Numbered from the stretch's first letter, positions 14,835 through 22,969 are shown. The stretch is 59,809 bases of DNA from Clostridiales bacterium UBA1728 (GCA_002315975.1 DCIK01000004.1:1-59809); one strand, 5' to 3'. A program made the numbers and translations. The notes: generated by a model from the letters alone, not told the origin.

Positions 14835-15909
14835 GAAAAAACTGCAAAGCTTCCTGACGACTCTGGGGCAGCCCATGGTGTCGGTGACCATTGCTCTGCT
14901 GCTGGGCGCGGTGATCATCGGCCTGTCCGGGGAAAATGTGTTTAAGGCCTACGGCGTGATGCTCAAGGGTGCCTTCGGCGACGGCTACTATCTCTCGTCC
15001 ACCCTTTCCCGGGCCACGCCCATTATCATGGGCGGTCTGGCCGTGTGCATTGCCTGGCGCAGCGGCTATGAGGCCATGGGCGGTGAAGGCCAGATGATCT
15101 TCGGTGCGCTCAGCGCCGCAATCATTGCCTACTATGTCCCGGTGGCTCCCTTCCTTCGGACGGTTCTGGCCATGCTGGGAGCCTGCCTTGCAGGTGCCGT
15201 TTACAGCGTGCTCTCCGGCTGGCTCTATGAGAAGTGGCGGGTGACATTCATCATCTCCACCCTCATGCTCAACTATATTGCCAACTATGTGGCCAGCTAC
15301 CTGACCATTTACAAGCTCAAGGATCCGGAAGCGCTGGACATCAACGCCTCCCAGACCGGCAAGATCATGGAGGCTGCCCGCCTGCCCCGCATCTTCAAGG
15401 CCTACTCCCTCCACTGGGGCTTCCTGATCGCAGTGCTCTGCGTGGTGCTGGTTTACATCCTCATGAACAAGACCGAGTTCGGCTACAAGTCCCGGATGAA
15501 CGGCTTCAACAGCCGCTTTGCTCTCTACGGCGGCATTAACGCCCGCAAGATGCTCTATATGGTCATGATCCTCTCCGGTGTCTGCGCCGGCTTCGGCGGC
15601 TCGCTGGAGGTTCTGGGCTCCAAGTACCGCTACATTGACCAGATGATTTTCAATACCGGCTACGCCTGGAGCGGCATGGTGGCGGCGCTGCTGGCCAACT
15701 TCAACCCCATCGGCACTCTGGTGGCCTCCATCCTGCTCTCGGGTCTTGCCACCGGCGGTGCGGCGCTGCAGCGCAGTACATCCATTCCCGTGGAAACCGT
15801 GAACATGATCGAGGGCGTGATTACGATCCTCATGTCCGTGAAGCTGCTGAACCTGATCTCCGTCCGGTATCGGCACACCAGGAAAAAGGAAGGAGGGGAA
15901 AAACAGTGA
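14827..15909 (+). CDS. Nucleoside ABC importer permease 1
   Basis: This 360-residue multi-spanning permease belongs to the BPD_transp_2 family (NupP/YufP-like). EAMGGEGQMIFGA and the coupling-helix region around SAMVAALLANFNPIGT-type sequence are recognisable. It overlaps the ATPase by 8 bp and ends overlapping the second permease start by 4 bp, so it is translationally coupled. It should form a heterodimer with the next product. Confidence 0.9.
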   Translation: MRKKKLQSFLTTLGQPMVSVTIALLLGAVIIGLSGENVFKAYGVMLKGAFGDGYYLSSTLSRATPIIMGGLAVCIAWRSGYEAMGGEGQMIFGALSAAIIAYYVPVAPFLRTVLAMLGACLAGAVYSVLSGWLYEKWRVTFIISTLMLNYIANYVASYLTIYKLKDPEALDINASQTGKIMEAARLPRIFKAYSLHWGFLIAVLCVVLVYILMNKTEFGYKSRMNGFNSRFALYGGINARKMLYMVMILSGVCAGFGGSLEVLGSKYRYIDQMIFNTGYAWSGMVAALLANFNPIGTLVASILLSGLATGGAALQRSTSIPVETVNMIEGVITILMSVKLLNLISVRYRHTRKKEGGEKQ

Positions 15910-16811
15910 ATCTGTCTATCAGCTATCTGGCGGCGGTTTTCAACTCTACCCTCCGCTACATGACTCCCATCCTGCTGGTGAGCCTTTGCGCCGGTGTGTG
16001 CTCCAAGTCCAGAGTCTTTAATATCGGCCTGGAAGGCACCCTGCTTACCAGTGCGTTTTTCGCTTTTCTGGTGCAGTATAAGTTCCGGAATATCTACCTG
16101 TCTGTGGGCTGCGCGGTACTGGTGGCCATGTGCATCACCTTTATTATTGCCTTCTTCATCGTGAAGCTCAACGGTCACTCCATGATCGTGGGTATGGCCG
16201 TAAACACCTTTGCCATGGGCTTCACGACCTTCCTGCTGCAGGTGGTCTTTAAGACCAAGGGCGTTGTCAGTGATCCCACCCTGCAGGGTCTGCCCAAGGT
16301 GGATGTGAGTTTTCTGGGCAGCGGCACCCTGGCCACCATGTTCGGCAACCTGACGGTGCTGGACTATGCGGCCTTCCTGCTGGCAATTCTGATGTATGTG
16401 ATCATGTATAAAACCGTGGTGGGCTTCCGCATCCGCTGCATCGGCATCAACCCCGATGCGGCTGCCTCGCTGGGCATCCGCGTGCAGCGCTGGCAGATTC
16501 TGGCTACCACCCTCTCCGGTGGCTTTATCGGTCTGGCCGGCTGCCTGCTGAGTCTGGGCAGCGTGACCATGTTCATCCAGAATATCTCCGCCGCCCGCGG
16601 CTATGTGGCGCTGGCTGCCAATAACCTCTGTCAGGGTCATCCGCTGGGGGCGCTGGCCTCCTCTGCGCTCTTCGGTTTTACTACCGCTCTGGCGCAGATT
16701 CTGCAGAATACCGCGCTCCGCCAGCAGCTTCTCAACTGCATCCCTTATATCGCCACCATCGCCGCCATGGCCATTTTCAACGGCATAGAGGCGAGAAAAG
16801 CGAAGAAATAA
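15906..16811 (+). CDS. Nucleoside ABC importer permease 2
   Basis: This 301-residue permease (NupQ/YufQ-like, BPD_transp_2) contains the family block FNIGLEGTLLTSAF near residue 39 and GINPDAAASLGI (about 177). It starts with GTG at 15906 behind GGAGGGG, and the TGA of permease 1 overlaps. It is the last gene of the transporter operon, with a strong terminator after it. Confidence 0.9.
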   Translation: MNLSISYLAAVFNSTLRYMTPILLVSLCAGVCSKSRVFNIGLEGTLLTSAFFAFLVQYKFRNIYLSVGCAVLVAMCITFIIAFFIVKLNGHSMIVGMAVNTFAMGFTTFLLQVVFKTKGVVSDPTLQGLPKVDVSFLGSGTLATMFGNLTVLDYAAFLLAILMYVIMYKTVVGFRIRCIGINPDAAASLGIRVQRWQILATTLSGGFIGLAGCLLSLGSVTMFIQNISAARGYVALAANNLCQGHPLGALASSALFGFTTALAQILQNTALRQQLLNCIPYIATIAAMAIFNGIEARKAKK

Positions 16812-16855
16812 TCATAAAACCCGTCTCTGATTGAGACGGGTTTTATGATTATGTA
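16810..16855. terminator. Bidirectional terminator after the nucleoside transporter
   Basis: The near-perfect inverted repeat ATAATCATAAAACCCGTCTC / GAGACGGGTTTTATGATTAT has a 5-nt loop between convergent genes. The stop codon of the radical SAM gene lies inside it. Confidence 0.9.
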
Positions 16856-17715
16856 AACATATCAAATTGCTCATACCGTTCCGGCAGGGCTTCCATATCC
16901 GCAAAGATTGCATTGGTATCCCGCATAATGTTGTAGCGGGAACAGAAGTCCTCGAACACCCTTTGAAGTCGCTGATTGTTGGGGCTGGGCAGCTCGTAGG
17001 CATTGCCGTATTGGCGAATATAGCGCTGCTTCAATCCGGGAAAGTGCCGGTCCAGCGCGGTGTAGTAATACTCCCGGTCTCCGTCCCGGAGCGTCAGCCC
17101 GAAGCCGAAGGATACGATGCCACGCACCCCGGCCTCGGCACAGTAGTGCAGAATCCCTAGCAGGTTTTCCTCGGTGTCGTTCAGGTAGGGGAGCAGGGGA
17201 GTGAGCCATACCACCGTGGGTACGCCCAGCTCCCGGAATCGGCACAGCGCCTCAAAGCGTTCACGGGTTCCCGCCACATTCGGTTCCACTATGGCACAGA
17301 GCTTCTCGTCATAGGTGGTCAGAGTCATCTGCACGGTGGCTCTGGCCTTTTCGTTTATGCTCCGCAGCAGCTCTGCGTCCCGGAGCACCAGCGTAGACTT
17401 GGTCAGCACTGCTGCGCCGAACTCATAGCGGTCAATAAGCTCCAGACAGCGCCTTGTCAGCTGCAACTCCTTTTCTATAGGCAGATAGGGGTCACACATG
17501 GAGCCCGTTCCGATGACGCAGCGTTTTCGTTTGGACTTCAGCGCTGCCTCTAAAAGTGCGGGAGCGTTTTCCTTGACCTCGATATCCTCAAAATCGTGGG
17601 TAAAGCCATAGCAGAGGGAGCGGGAATCGCAGTAGATGCAGCCGTGGAGACAGCCCCGATAGAGATTCATGCCGTTGCTACCGGAGAGCAGACTTTTTGC
17701 CTGTACGAAGTGCAT
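16849..17715 (-). CDS. Radical SAM protein, SPL/Rv2578c-like
   Basis: This 288-residue protein has the radical SAM cluster motif CLHGCIYC (about 22-29) within YRGCLHGCIYCDSR, as in the spore-photoproduct-lyase-related COG1533 group. GTGSMCDPYLPIE and LTKSTLVLRD follow, which are typical of this uncharacterised family. It overlaps the upstream ArsC-like gene by one base (TGATG), so the two are co-translated. Its turnover would produce 5'-deoxyadenosine, the kind of by-product the ahcY-cluster could remove. The substrate is unknown. Confidence 0.85.
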   Translation of the reverse strand: MHFVQAKSLLSGSNGMNLYRGCLHGCIYCDSRSLCYGFTHDFEDIEVKENAPALLEAALKSKRKRCVIGTGSMCDPYLPIEKELQLTRRCLELIDRYEFGAAVLTKSTLVLRDAELLRSINEKARATVQMTLTTYDEKLCAIVEPNVAGTRERFEALCRFRELGVPTVVWLTPLLPYLNDTEENLLGILHYCAEAGVRGIVSFGFGLTLRDGDREYYYTALDRHFPGLKQRYIRQYGNAYELPSPNNQRLQRVFEDFCSRYNIMRDTNAIFADMEALPERYEQFDMFT

Positions 17716-18065
17716 CAGAGCAGCGCCTCGGCCCAGTCAGCCTCCTTGAAGCCGACGAGAACGGTATCCCCTTCCACGAGAATGGGGCGCTTCACCAGCA
17801 TCCCGTCGGAGGCAAGCAGCGCAAGCTGCTGTTCCTCCGTCATGCCGGGGAGCTTATTTTTCAATGCCAGCGCCTTGTATGCGTTCCCGCTGGTGTTGAA
17901 GAGCTTCTTCAGCGGCAGACCGCTCTGCTTCCACCAAAGCGTCAGCTCTTCTGAAGAGGGGTTCTCTTTTGCGATATCCCGGTACTCGTAGGAAATGCCC
18001 TTGTCTTTCAGCCACTTCTCGGCCTTCTTGCAGGTGGAACAAGCAGGATAGCATAGAATTGTCAT
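17715..18065 (-). CDS. ArsC/Spx-family thioredoxin-fold protein
   Basis: This 116-residue protein has CYPACSTCKKAEKWL near the N-terminus and KRPILVEGDTVLVGF near the C-terminus, the ArsC-family redox and C-terminal loops. The family contains arsenate reductases, Spx regulators and uncharacterised YffB/MgsR-like members. With no arsenic genes nearby and a CxxC-type site, I call it only at family level. The start at 18065 has AAAGGAG upstream. Confidence 0.85.
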   Translation of the reverse strand: MTILCYPACSTCKKAEKWLKDKGISYEYRDIAKENPSSEELTLWWKQSGLPLKKLFNTSGNAYKALALKNKLPGMTEEQQLALLASDGMLVKRPILVEGDTVLVGFKEADWAEALL

Positions 18066-18104
18066 AATTATGTAAACTCCTTTTATCTAACATTCTGATC
18101 GATG

Positions 18105-18140
18105 AGAAAAGGCGTGCAGTTCTCATGCGAGCTGCACGCC
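18105..18140 (-). terminator. rnpB terminator
   Basis: On the minus strand the stem GGCGTGCAG/CTGCACGCC is followed by TTTTCTC, directly after the RNase P RNA 3' end. Confidence 0.8.
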
Positions 18141-18152
18141 CTTATCATAAAT

Positions 18153-18497
18153 GCGATCGAGTCTGTAAGCCGGGTTCTGTCTTTTGCAGCCATCTATCTA
18201 GGCGCCGCGTTGCCGCTGCGCTCAAGCCGCCTCCTCGGGACGGCCGGGTCGGCCTTGTATGTCCCTCCACGGCGTTGCTCCGGATAGAGTTTACAGCACC
18301 GTTCCGTCTCCGGACGATGGGTGAGCTCTTACCTCGCCTTTCCACCCTTACCTACCAAAAGCAGGCGGTATATCTCTGTTGCACTTGTCCTAAGGTTACC
18401 CTCGGCGGGCGTTACCCGTTATCCTTACCCTGTGGAGCCCGGACTTTCCTCATGCACGGGGTTTCCCCCTGTGCCCGCGGCTGCGTGGCTCGGTCGC
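18153..18497 (-). ncRNA. rnpB: RNase P RNA (bacterial class A-like)
   Basis: The minus strand shows the universal core elements: GAGGAAAGTCCGGGCTCC near the 5' end, GGGTAAGGGTGGAAAGG-type and GAGAGCTCACC-like middle parts, and ACAGAACCCGGCTTACAG at the 3' end. P1 forms between GCGACCGAG (5') and CTCGATCGC (3', 18153-18161). The RNA is the catalytic subunit for tRNA 5' processing. The layout looks class A rather than the Bacillus class B, which supports a Clostridia-type host. End positions are set by P1 and the promoter and may be a few bases off. Confidence 0.95.
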
Positions 18498-18504
18498 GAG
18501 TGTT

Positions 18505-18533
18505 ATTTTACTACCGAAAGTGTGCGCTGTCAA
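18505..18533 (-). promoter_or_regulatory. rnpB promoter
   Basis: On the minus strand, TTGACA (18528-18533), a 17-bp spacer and TAAAAT (18505-18510) place the start about 7 nt before P1 of the RNA. Confidence 0.8.
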
Positions 18534-18548
18534 CGAGTTTTCGCGCCC

Positions 18549-18576
18549 TTGACATTTTTCTCTGTTGTGGTATCAT
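18549..18576 (+). promoter_or_regulatory. Promoter of an unassigned small RNA
   Basis: TTGACA (18549-18554) and TATCAT (18571-18576) are 16 bp apart, facing away from rnpB. Confidence 0.65.
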
Positions 18577-18581
18577 CAATG

Positions 18582-18760
18582 GCAGAGAAAGTCAGCGCTG
18601 CTGATCTGGCGGCATACCCGAATGGGCAGAACAGTCAGCAGTACTTTCTTTACCGGAGCAAACGTGAACCGGATACCTCGGCCTTGCCGATGACCGGGGC
18701 TCGGACTTTGGATCGTTTACGCTGGGGAAAAGGCACTGCTTAGTACAAGCAGTGCCTTTT
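18582..18760 (+). ncRNA. Unassigned structured small RNA divergent from rnpB
   Basis: A transcript of about 180 nt is defined by its own promoter and by the terminator GGCACTGCTT/AAGCAGTGCC plus TTTT (18732-18760). Two long-range helices are visible. Domain 1 pairs AGAAAGT with ACTTTCT (18586-18592/18643-18649) and CTGCTGA with TCAGCAG (18598-18604/18635-18641). Domain 2 pairs AGC-AAACG with CGTTT-AC-GCT (18657-18664/18714-18723) around CCGG and TCGGC/GCCGA stems. No gene follows on this strand, so it is not a simple leader. The size would allow a 6S RNA, but I could not confirm the 6S promoter-mimic bubble. A 54-codon frame from 18579 has no ribosome site. Confidence 0.6.
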
Positions 18761-18777
18761 CATTTACATAATATAGT

Positions 18778-19953
18778 TTACATAATTATTCTGGCTTCCA
18801 GATAATAGCGCTTTTCCTCCGCGTGACCCAGAGAGAAGCTCTTGCGGCACAGAGGGCCGTGCTGGGCAACCCAGGGGAAGAGACCCTCCCGGTCGAAGCT
18901 GTCCCAGACCAGAGCGAGATTGTTTTCCTTCTCACCCAGCTCCCGGCAGGTGTCCGCACCGTGAATGTATTCCAGCTCTGCCTCGGGATGTTCTGCAAGC
19001 CACGCATCCAGCCTCGGCTGCAGCTCCTGCAGGGGCGGGGGAGAGCTTGGGTCAAGTCCCAGCTCCGCACACACGGCGGCGGCATCCACGCCCATCAGCA
19101 GCCGGTGGATGGGCTCAAAGAGCAGACCCCTGTCGTAGAGATTCACCAGCTCACAGAGAGCGTAGCGGGCGGGATGCCCCTCCCATTGCTCCTCCGGCAA
19201 TGTGGCCTTCACCTGTTCCCAGTTGAGCTTGGCGGCGGCAAAGGAGTGGTTGCCGTCACCCATGGCAAAGAGCATATCGTCCACGGCGTCTTTGCGCAGG
19301 GCTTCCAGCAGTTCGGATAGGTTTACATAATCATTTTCTTCGTTCATGTGCCAGCCGGTGAGCTTGCCTCCGTTTTCCATGAGCGCAAAGTCATAGAGAG
19401 GCTTGCGGCTTTGCACCAGCGTCTCCAGCGTGTCCATGAGCTTATCCTCGGGATCGTTGAAGAGCACCAGCACATGGGGCAGCTCAATGGGAGCCTCCTT
19501 ACGGATGGCAACACGGGTGGGCAGCCGTGATTCCACGGTGGCCTCCGTGGGACGAAGGAGAGCCCTGGCTCCGGCATGGTAGTCGTATTGCTCCAGATCA
19601 AAGGCCACCACCAGACCGCGCCGCACGCCGGATGCGGTTTCCCGGTGTAGAAACACCATGCCCTCGCCGATGCTGCGCAGGATGCCCTCCCGGAGATAGC
19701 GCTCCATGGTGGGGACGATGGCGGCCTGATGAGCCTCGCCGTTTTGCAGCCACGCCTCGGGCAGGATCATGTTCAGGGTAGAGGGCGCATCGCCCACGGT
19801 TTCCTTCACCCTCTGCCAGTAGTCGGCCTGGGCGCTGAACTGGTCGCAGGCCACCACGGCGTAGCGGCTCAGGTCAATGTCCTCTTTCGGCAGCAGCAGC
19901 TCCGGGACGCGAAGTCCCAGAGCCGCCAGAGCCGCTTTTGCGTTATTTTTCAT
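18778..19953 (-). CDS. DUF1015 family protein in the serine operon
   Basis: This 391-residue protein belongs to DUF1015 (COG4198); FAMGDGNHSFAAAK (about 229-242) is the signature block. Members are often encoded beside serA/serC, as here. The function is not established; the DGNH motif looks like a metal or nucleotide site, but that is inference. The start ATG (19953) overlaps the serA stop by 4 bp. It ends facing the small-RNA terminator. Confidence 0.85.
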   Translation of the reverse strand: MKNNAKAALAALGLRVPELLLPKEDIDLSRYAVVACDQFSAQADYWQRVKETVGDAPSTLNMILPEAWLQNGEAHQAAIVPTMERYLREGILRSIGEGMVFLHRETASGVRRGLVVAFDLEQYDYHAGARALLRPTEATVESRLPTRVAIRKEAPIELPHVLVLFNDPEDKLMDTLETLVQSRKPLYDFALMENGGKLTGWHMNEENDYVNLSELLEALRKDAVDDMLFAMGDGNHSFAAAKLNWEQVKATLPEEQWEGHPARYALCELVNLYDRGLLFEPIHRLLMGVDAAAVCAELGLDPSSPPPLQELQPRLDAWLAEHPEAELEYIHGADTCRELGEKENNLALVWDSFDREGLFPWVAQHGPLCRKSFSLGHAEEKRYYLEARIIM

Positions 19954-21119
19954 GCGCCGATCACACGCACGCGCACCACGCCGGGAAGCTGCGCGAGAAT
20001 TTCTTCCAGCTCGGCAGGAACGGCGGTGTTGAAGTCCAGAATGGTGTAGGCGTAGTCGCCGCGACCCTTATTCACAAGGTTCTCAATGTTCAGACCCATG
20101 CCGGCCACCTTGTCGGTGATGACGCCCAGCATACCCACCTGGTTCTTGTGGAACACGGTGATGCGGTCGCCGTCAGCGCGGGCGAAGCTCACGTCGGGGA
20201 AGTTGACGGAGTTGGCAATATTGCCGTTCTCCAAAAACTCCTTCATCTGCTTCACGGCCATGACCTCGCAGTTGTTCTCGGCCTCAGGGGTGGCAGCGCC
20301 CAGATGGGGGGTGGCGAAAACATCCTTGCGCTTCAGCTCACGGTCGGTGGGGAAGTCGGTGGCGAAGGCCTTGATCTTGCCGCTTTCGAGAGCGTCGCAG
20401 ACGGCATCGTTGTCCAGAATGGGGCCACGGGCGTAGTTGATGAGGTACACGCCGTCCTTCATCATCTCGATTTCCTTGCGACCCACCATGCCCTCGGTGG
20501 TAGCGTCCAGAGGCACATGCACGGTAATGAAGTCGCACTGCTTGTAGATATCCTCAATGTTGTCGGTGAAGCGGACAAACTGGGCCAGTTCCAGCTTGCG
20601 CAGGTGGGGCAGATAGGGATCGTAGCCAATGACGGTCATGCCCAGATCGGCGCAGGCCTTGGCCACACGGGAGCCTACAGCGCCCACGCCCAGAACGCCA
20701 AGGGTCTTGCCCATGATTTCGGGGCCCACATAGACCTCCTTGCCCTTCTCCACGGTCTTGCCGTAGTCCACCTCTTCCTTGGTGAGGGAGTGCACCCACT
20801 CGCTGGCACCGTTCACATTGCGGCAGATGCTGATCATGGCGGCGAGGGTCAGCTCCTTGACAGCATTGGCGTTGCCGCCGGGGGTGTTGAACACGGCGAT
20901 GCCGGCCTCGGTGCAGCGCTCCACGGGAATGGTGTTCACGCCGGCGCCCACGCGGATGATGGCCTTCAGCCTGGGAGGGAAAACCATATCGTGCAGAGGA
21001 GCGGAATGTACCACGATACCGTCGGGATTGGCGACATCATCGGCTACGGTGTAGCCGTCGGCCTCGAAGAGAGCGCGGCCGTTGGCGGAAATCTTGTTCT
21101 TGTTCTGAATGGCGTACAT
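19950..21119 (-). CDS. serA: D-3-phosphoglycerate dehydrogenase
   Basis: This 389-residue NAD-dependent enzyme opens serine biosynthesis by oxidising 3-phosphoglycerate. The NAD-binding GVLGVGAVGSRVA is at about 143-155. Catalytic blocks NYARGPILDNDAV (Arg) and ATPHLGAATPEAE (His) are present. An ACT-like domain closes the protein (about 320-389, starting RITVFHKNQVGMLG), so feedback by serine is possible. It is the short form with ACT but without the ASB domain. AAGGAG precedes the ATG at 21119. It is transcribed after serC, across a palindromic repeat. Confidence 0.93.
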   Translation of the reverse strand: MYAIQNKNKISANGRALFEADGYTVADDVANPDGIVVHSAPLHDMVFPPRLKAIIRVGAGVNTIPVERCTEAGIAVFNTPGGNANAVKELTLAAMISICRNVNGASEWVHSLTKEEVDYGKTVEKGKEVYVGPEIMGKTLGVLGVGAVGSRVAKACADLGMTVIGYDPYLPHLRKLELAQFVRFTDNIEDIYKQCDFITVHVPLDATTEGMVGRKEIEMMKDGVYLINYARGPILDNDAVCDALESGKIKAFATDFPTDRELKRKDVFATPHLGAATPEAENNCEVMAVKQMKEFLENGNIANSVNFPDVSFARADGDRITVFHKNQVGMLGVITDKVAGMGLNIENLVNKGRGDYAYTILDFNTAVPAELEEILAQLPGVVRVRVIGA

Positions 21120-21164
21120 AGTCAGTTCTCCTTATATTACATTTAAATTATTAGTGGTGTTTTT

Positions 21165-21222
21165 GGGGACGGTTCTCATTTGTGTCAAATGAGAATTGAG
21201 AACCGTCCCCAATTCTCATTTG
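21165..21222. repeat. REP-like palindrome overlapping the serC stop
   Basis: GGGGACGGTTCTCA (21165-21178) pairs with TGAGAACCGTCCCC (21197-21210). Within and after it, CAAATGAGAAT (21186-21196) can also pair with ATTCTCATTTG (21212-21222). The last segment supplies the serC stop codon region. The GGGGACGGTTC...GAACCGTCCCC pattern resembles REP/RAYT-associated repeats seen in many bacteria; no transposase is present here. Confidence 0.75.
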
Positions 21223-22304
21223 CGGAGACCGTTTTCAAAATCGCGGATGCACTGCACCAGCGCTTCCACGCCCGCGTAGGGCATACCGTTGTAGAGGGAG
21301 GCCCGGCAGCCGCCGGCCACCTTGTGACCCTTCAGATTGGTCATGCCCCGCCCTTCGGCCATGGCGAGGAAGGCGGTGGTCTCCTCGGCGCTCGGCAGGA
21401 AGAAGGTCACATTGGTGATGGAGCGATCCTCCGCGGCCACGGGATTCTTGAAAACGGGAGAGGCATCCAGCACACTGTAGAGCAGCTCGGCTTTCCGGCG
21501 ATTCTCCTTTTCCTGTACGGCGATGCCGCCGATCTCATCGAGATAGTCGAAGACCAGTCCGGCCATGTAGATGGCGAAGCAGGGAGGCGTGTTGTACATA
21601 CTGCCGTTGTCGGCTGCGATCCTGTAGCGGAGCATGGTGGGCACGATGGGGTCAAGCTCCCGCTCCAGCAGCGCCTTTTTGATGATGACTACGGTCAGAC
21701 CGGCAATGCCCATGTTTTTCTGAGCACCGGCGTAAATGAGGTCGTGGGCGGCAACATCAATCTCCTTGCCGAGAATGGCGCTGGACCAGTCGGCCACCAG
21801 GGGAATATCGCCGTGCTCCGGCAGCGTGTGGTAGGTGGTGCCGAAGATGGTATTGTTGCCGGTGATGTGGAGGAAGGCGGCATCTTTATCGAGCATATCG
21901 GCGGTGATTTTGGGGATGTGGTGATAGCCGTCCTCCTTGGAGCTGCTGACCGCTTTGGCCTTGCCCCAGCGAGCACCCTCCTGCATGGCCTTGTTGGCGA
22001 AGTTACCCGTTACCGCGTAGTCCATGGTGTCACCCTGCCTGGCCAGATTCATGGGGATGGCGGAAAACTGCATACTGGCGCCACCCTGGAGAAAGAGCAC
22101 CGCGTAATCGTCGGGGATGTTCATGATCTTGCGGAGCTTTGCCTCGGCATTCTCGATAATCGCTTCATAGGGCTTGGAGCGATGGCTCATCTCCATGACG
22201 CTGCTGCCAACGCCCTGATAGTTGACCAGATCCTTCTGGGCCCGCTCCAGAACGGGAAGGGGCAGCATGGAAGGGCCTGCCGAAAAGTTATATACACGGT
22301 TCAT
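21216..22304 (-). CDS. serC: Phosphoserine aminotransferase
   Basis: This 362-residue PLP enzyme converts 3-phosphohydroxypyruvate to phosphoserine. YNFSAGPSMLP opens the protein, FLQGGASMQF binds phosphate, and the PLP lysine is in YAGAQKNMGIAGL (about 197). The last codons and the stop lie within the REP-like palindrome, so the C-terminal end has been shaped by that element. AAGGAGGAA precedes the ATG at 22304. It is the first structural gene of serC-serA-DUF1015, behind a serine-codon attenuator. Confidence 0.95.
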   Translation of the reverse strand: MNRVYNFSAGPSMLPLPVLERAQKDLVNYQGVGSSVMEMSHRSKPYEAIIENAEAKLRKIMNIPDDYAVLFLQGGASMQFSAIPMNLARQGDTMDYAVTGNFANKAMQEGARWGKAKAVSSSKEDGYHHIPKITADMLDKDAAFLHITGNNTIFGTTYHTLPEHGDIPLVADWSSAILGKEIDVAAHDLIYAGAQKNMGIAGLTVVIIKKALLERELDPIVPTMLRYRIAADNGSMYNTPPCFAIYMAGLVFDYLDEIGGIAVQEKENRRKAELLYSVLDASPVFKNPVAAEDRSITNVTFFLPSAEETTAFLAMAEGRGMTNLKGHKVAGGCRASLYNGMPYAGVEALVQCIRDFENGLRK

Positions 22305-22355
22305 GGGGGTTCCTCCTTATAAGATACGAATTAGTCAAATGTAAAAGCACGCATC

Positions 22356-22553
22356 AGAATTATTTTGCTAGCCTCGCAGAGTTTGCGGGCCGCAGCTCGC
22401 AAAATAATTCTATTATTTTCGGGCGAGCTTTGCCAGCCCGAAAATACCCTGGGGCGCACTCTATTGGTGCGCCCTCGCATCGACCAAGGCGGCAACGCCG
22501 CCGCGATTAATGCGAGTGTCTTTTCTCGATTGTAAAACGCAGTTTTACAATCG
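22356..22553 (-). repeat. Modular palindromic intergenic repeat, copy 2, in the serC leader
   Basis: Read on the minus strand this has the same order as copy 1: hairpin A (22527-22553), conserved core (22447-22526), hairpin B (22414-22446). An additional hairpin follows, with a 13-bp AGAATTATTTTGC stem (22356-22368/22399-22411). The core sequence is nearly the same as at 5459-5538, while hairpin stems differ by paired changes. It would be transcribed as part of the serC leader. Confidence 0.8.
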
Positions 22554-22566
22554 ACTAAGATACGAA

Positions 22567-22604
22567 TAAAAAACCCCGGGATACCCTTGTGGGCAACCCG
22601 GGAT
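22567..22604 (-). terminator. Serine-operon attenuator terminator
   Basis: On the minus strand, CCCGGGTTGCCC-ACAA-GGGTATCCCGGG is followed by GTTTTTTATT. The segment TTGCCCACAA (22587-22596) in its 5' arm and loop is an exact 10-nt complement of TTGTGGGCAA in the upstream leader peptide frame, which would form the competing antiterminator. Confidence 0.88.
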
Positions 22605-22648
22605 GATTCACATATTTTCCTTTTCTCAAAGGACCTCACGAATCTTCC

Positions 22649-22741
22649 TCAAGGGGTTTTGCCCACAACAAAAGCAGACACAGAAGAAGTGTCTGAAGAG
22701 GAAGAAGAGCAGGAGAGAAGCACAAAGCTCATCATCGTCAT
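22649..22741 (-). CDS. Serine-rich leader peptide of the serC-serA operon
   Basis: This 30-codon frame is too short for ordinary gene finding. The ATG at 22741 is preceded by AAAGGA, 22 nt downstream of the predicted transcript start. Ten of 30 codons are Ser, nine of them within codons 10-22 (SCSSSSSDTSSVS), in four different codons (TCC, TCT, TCA and AGC across the peptide). It ends with TGA at 22649-22651. Codons 25-28 carry the antiterminator strand. A ribosome waiting for seryl-tRNA at codons 10-22 would leave that strand free; one at the stop codon would cover it. This is the classic arrangement of amino-acid attenuators such as trp and his. Confidence 0.88.
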   Translation of the reverse strand: MTMMSFVLLSCSSSSSDTSSVSAFVVGKTP

Positions 22742-22768
22742 GAGTTCCTTTCGTGAAGTGATGTGCTA

Positions 22769-22797
22769 ATTATAAAACGCGTTACCGAAATTGTCAA
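22769..22797 (-). promoter_or_regulatory. Promoter of the serine operon
   Basis: On the minus strand, TTGACA (22792-22797), a 17-bp spacer and TATAAT (22769-22774) form a perfect consensus. The start is expected near 22763. Confidence 0.87.
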
Positions 22798-22969
22798 TGG
22801 AAAATCCTGTGAATAGATTGCCGAAGTTTTCAGAAAAGTCTCTGTGCTCTTTTGTGCATTTCGCAAAAAAAGGCCAAATCGTGGTTACACAAGGCTTATG
22901 CATTTGAATCTGTAAAAATAACACAAGGGAATTGTTAATAGCTTTTTTAGCATATTCTTTCGATAGTGC

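Noticed and set aside
18321..18743. Plus-strand 140-codon frame over rnpB and the small RNA
   Set aside because: It runs antisense through RNase P RNA. The part from 18579 would be leaderless and lies in a well-folded RNA.
22305..22800. T-box riboswitch controlling serC
   Set aside because: No T-box sequence (TGGNACCGCG-like) or specifier stem is present; the Ser-codon leader peptide explains the terminator better.
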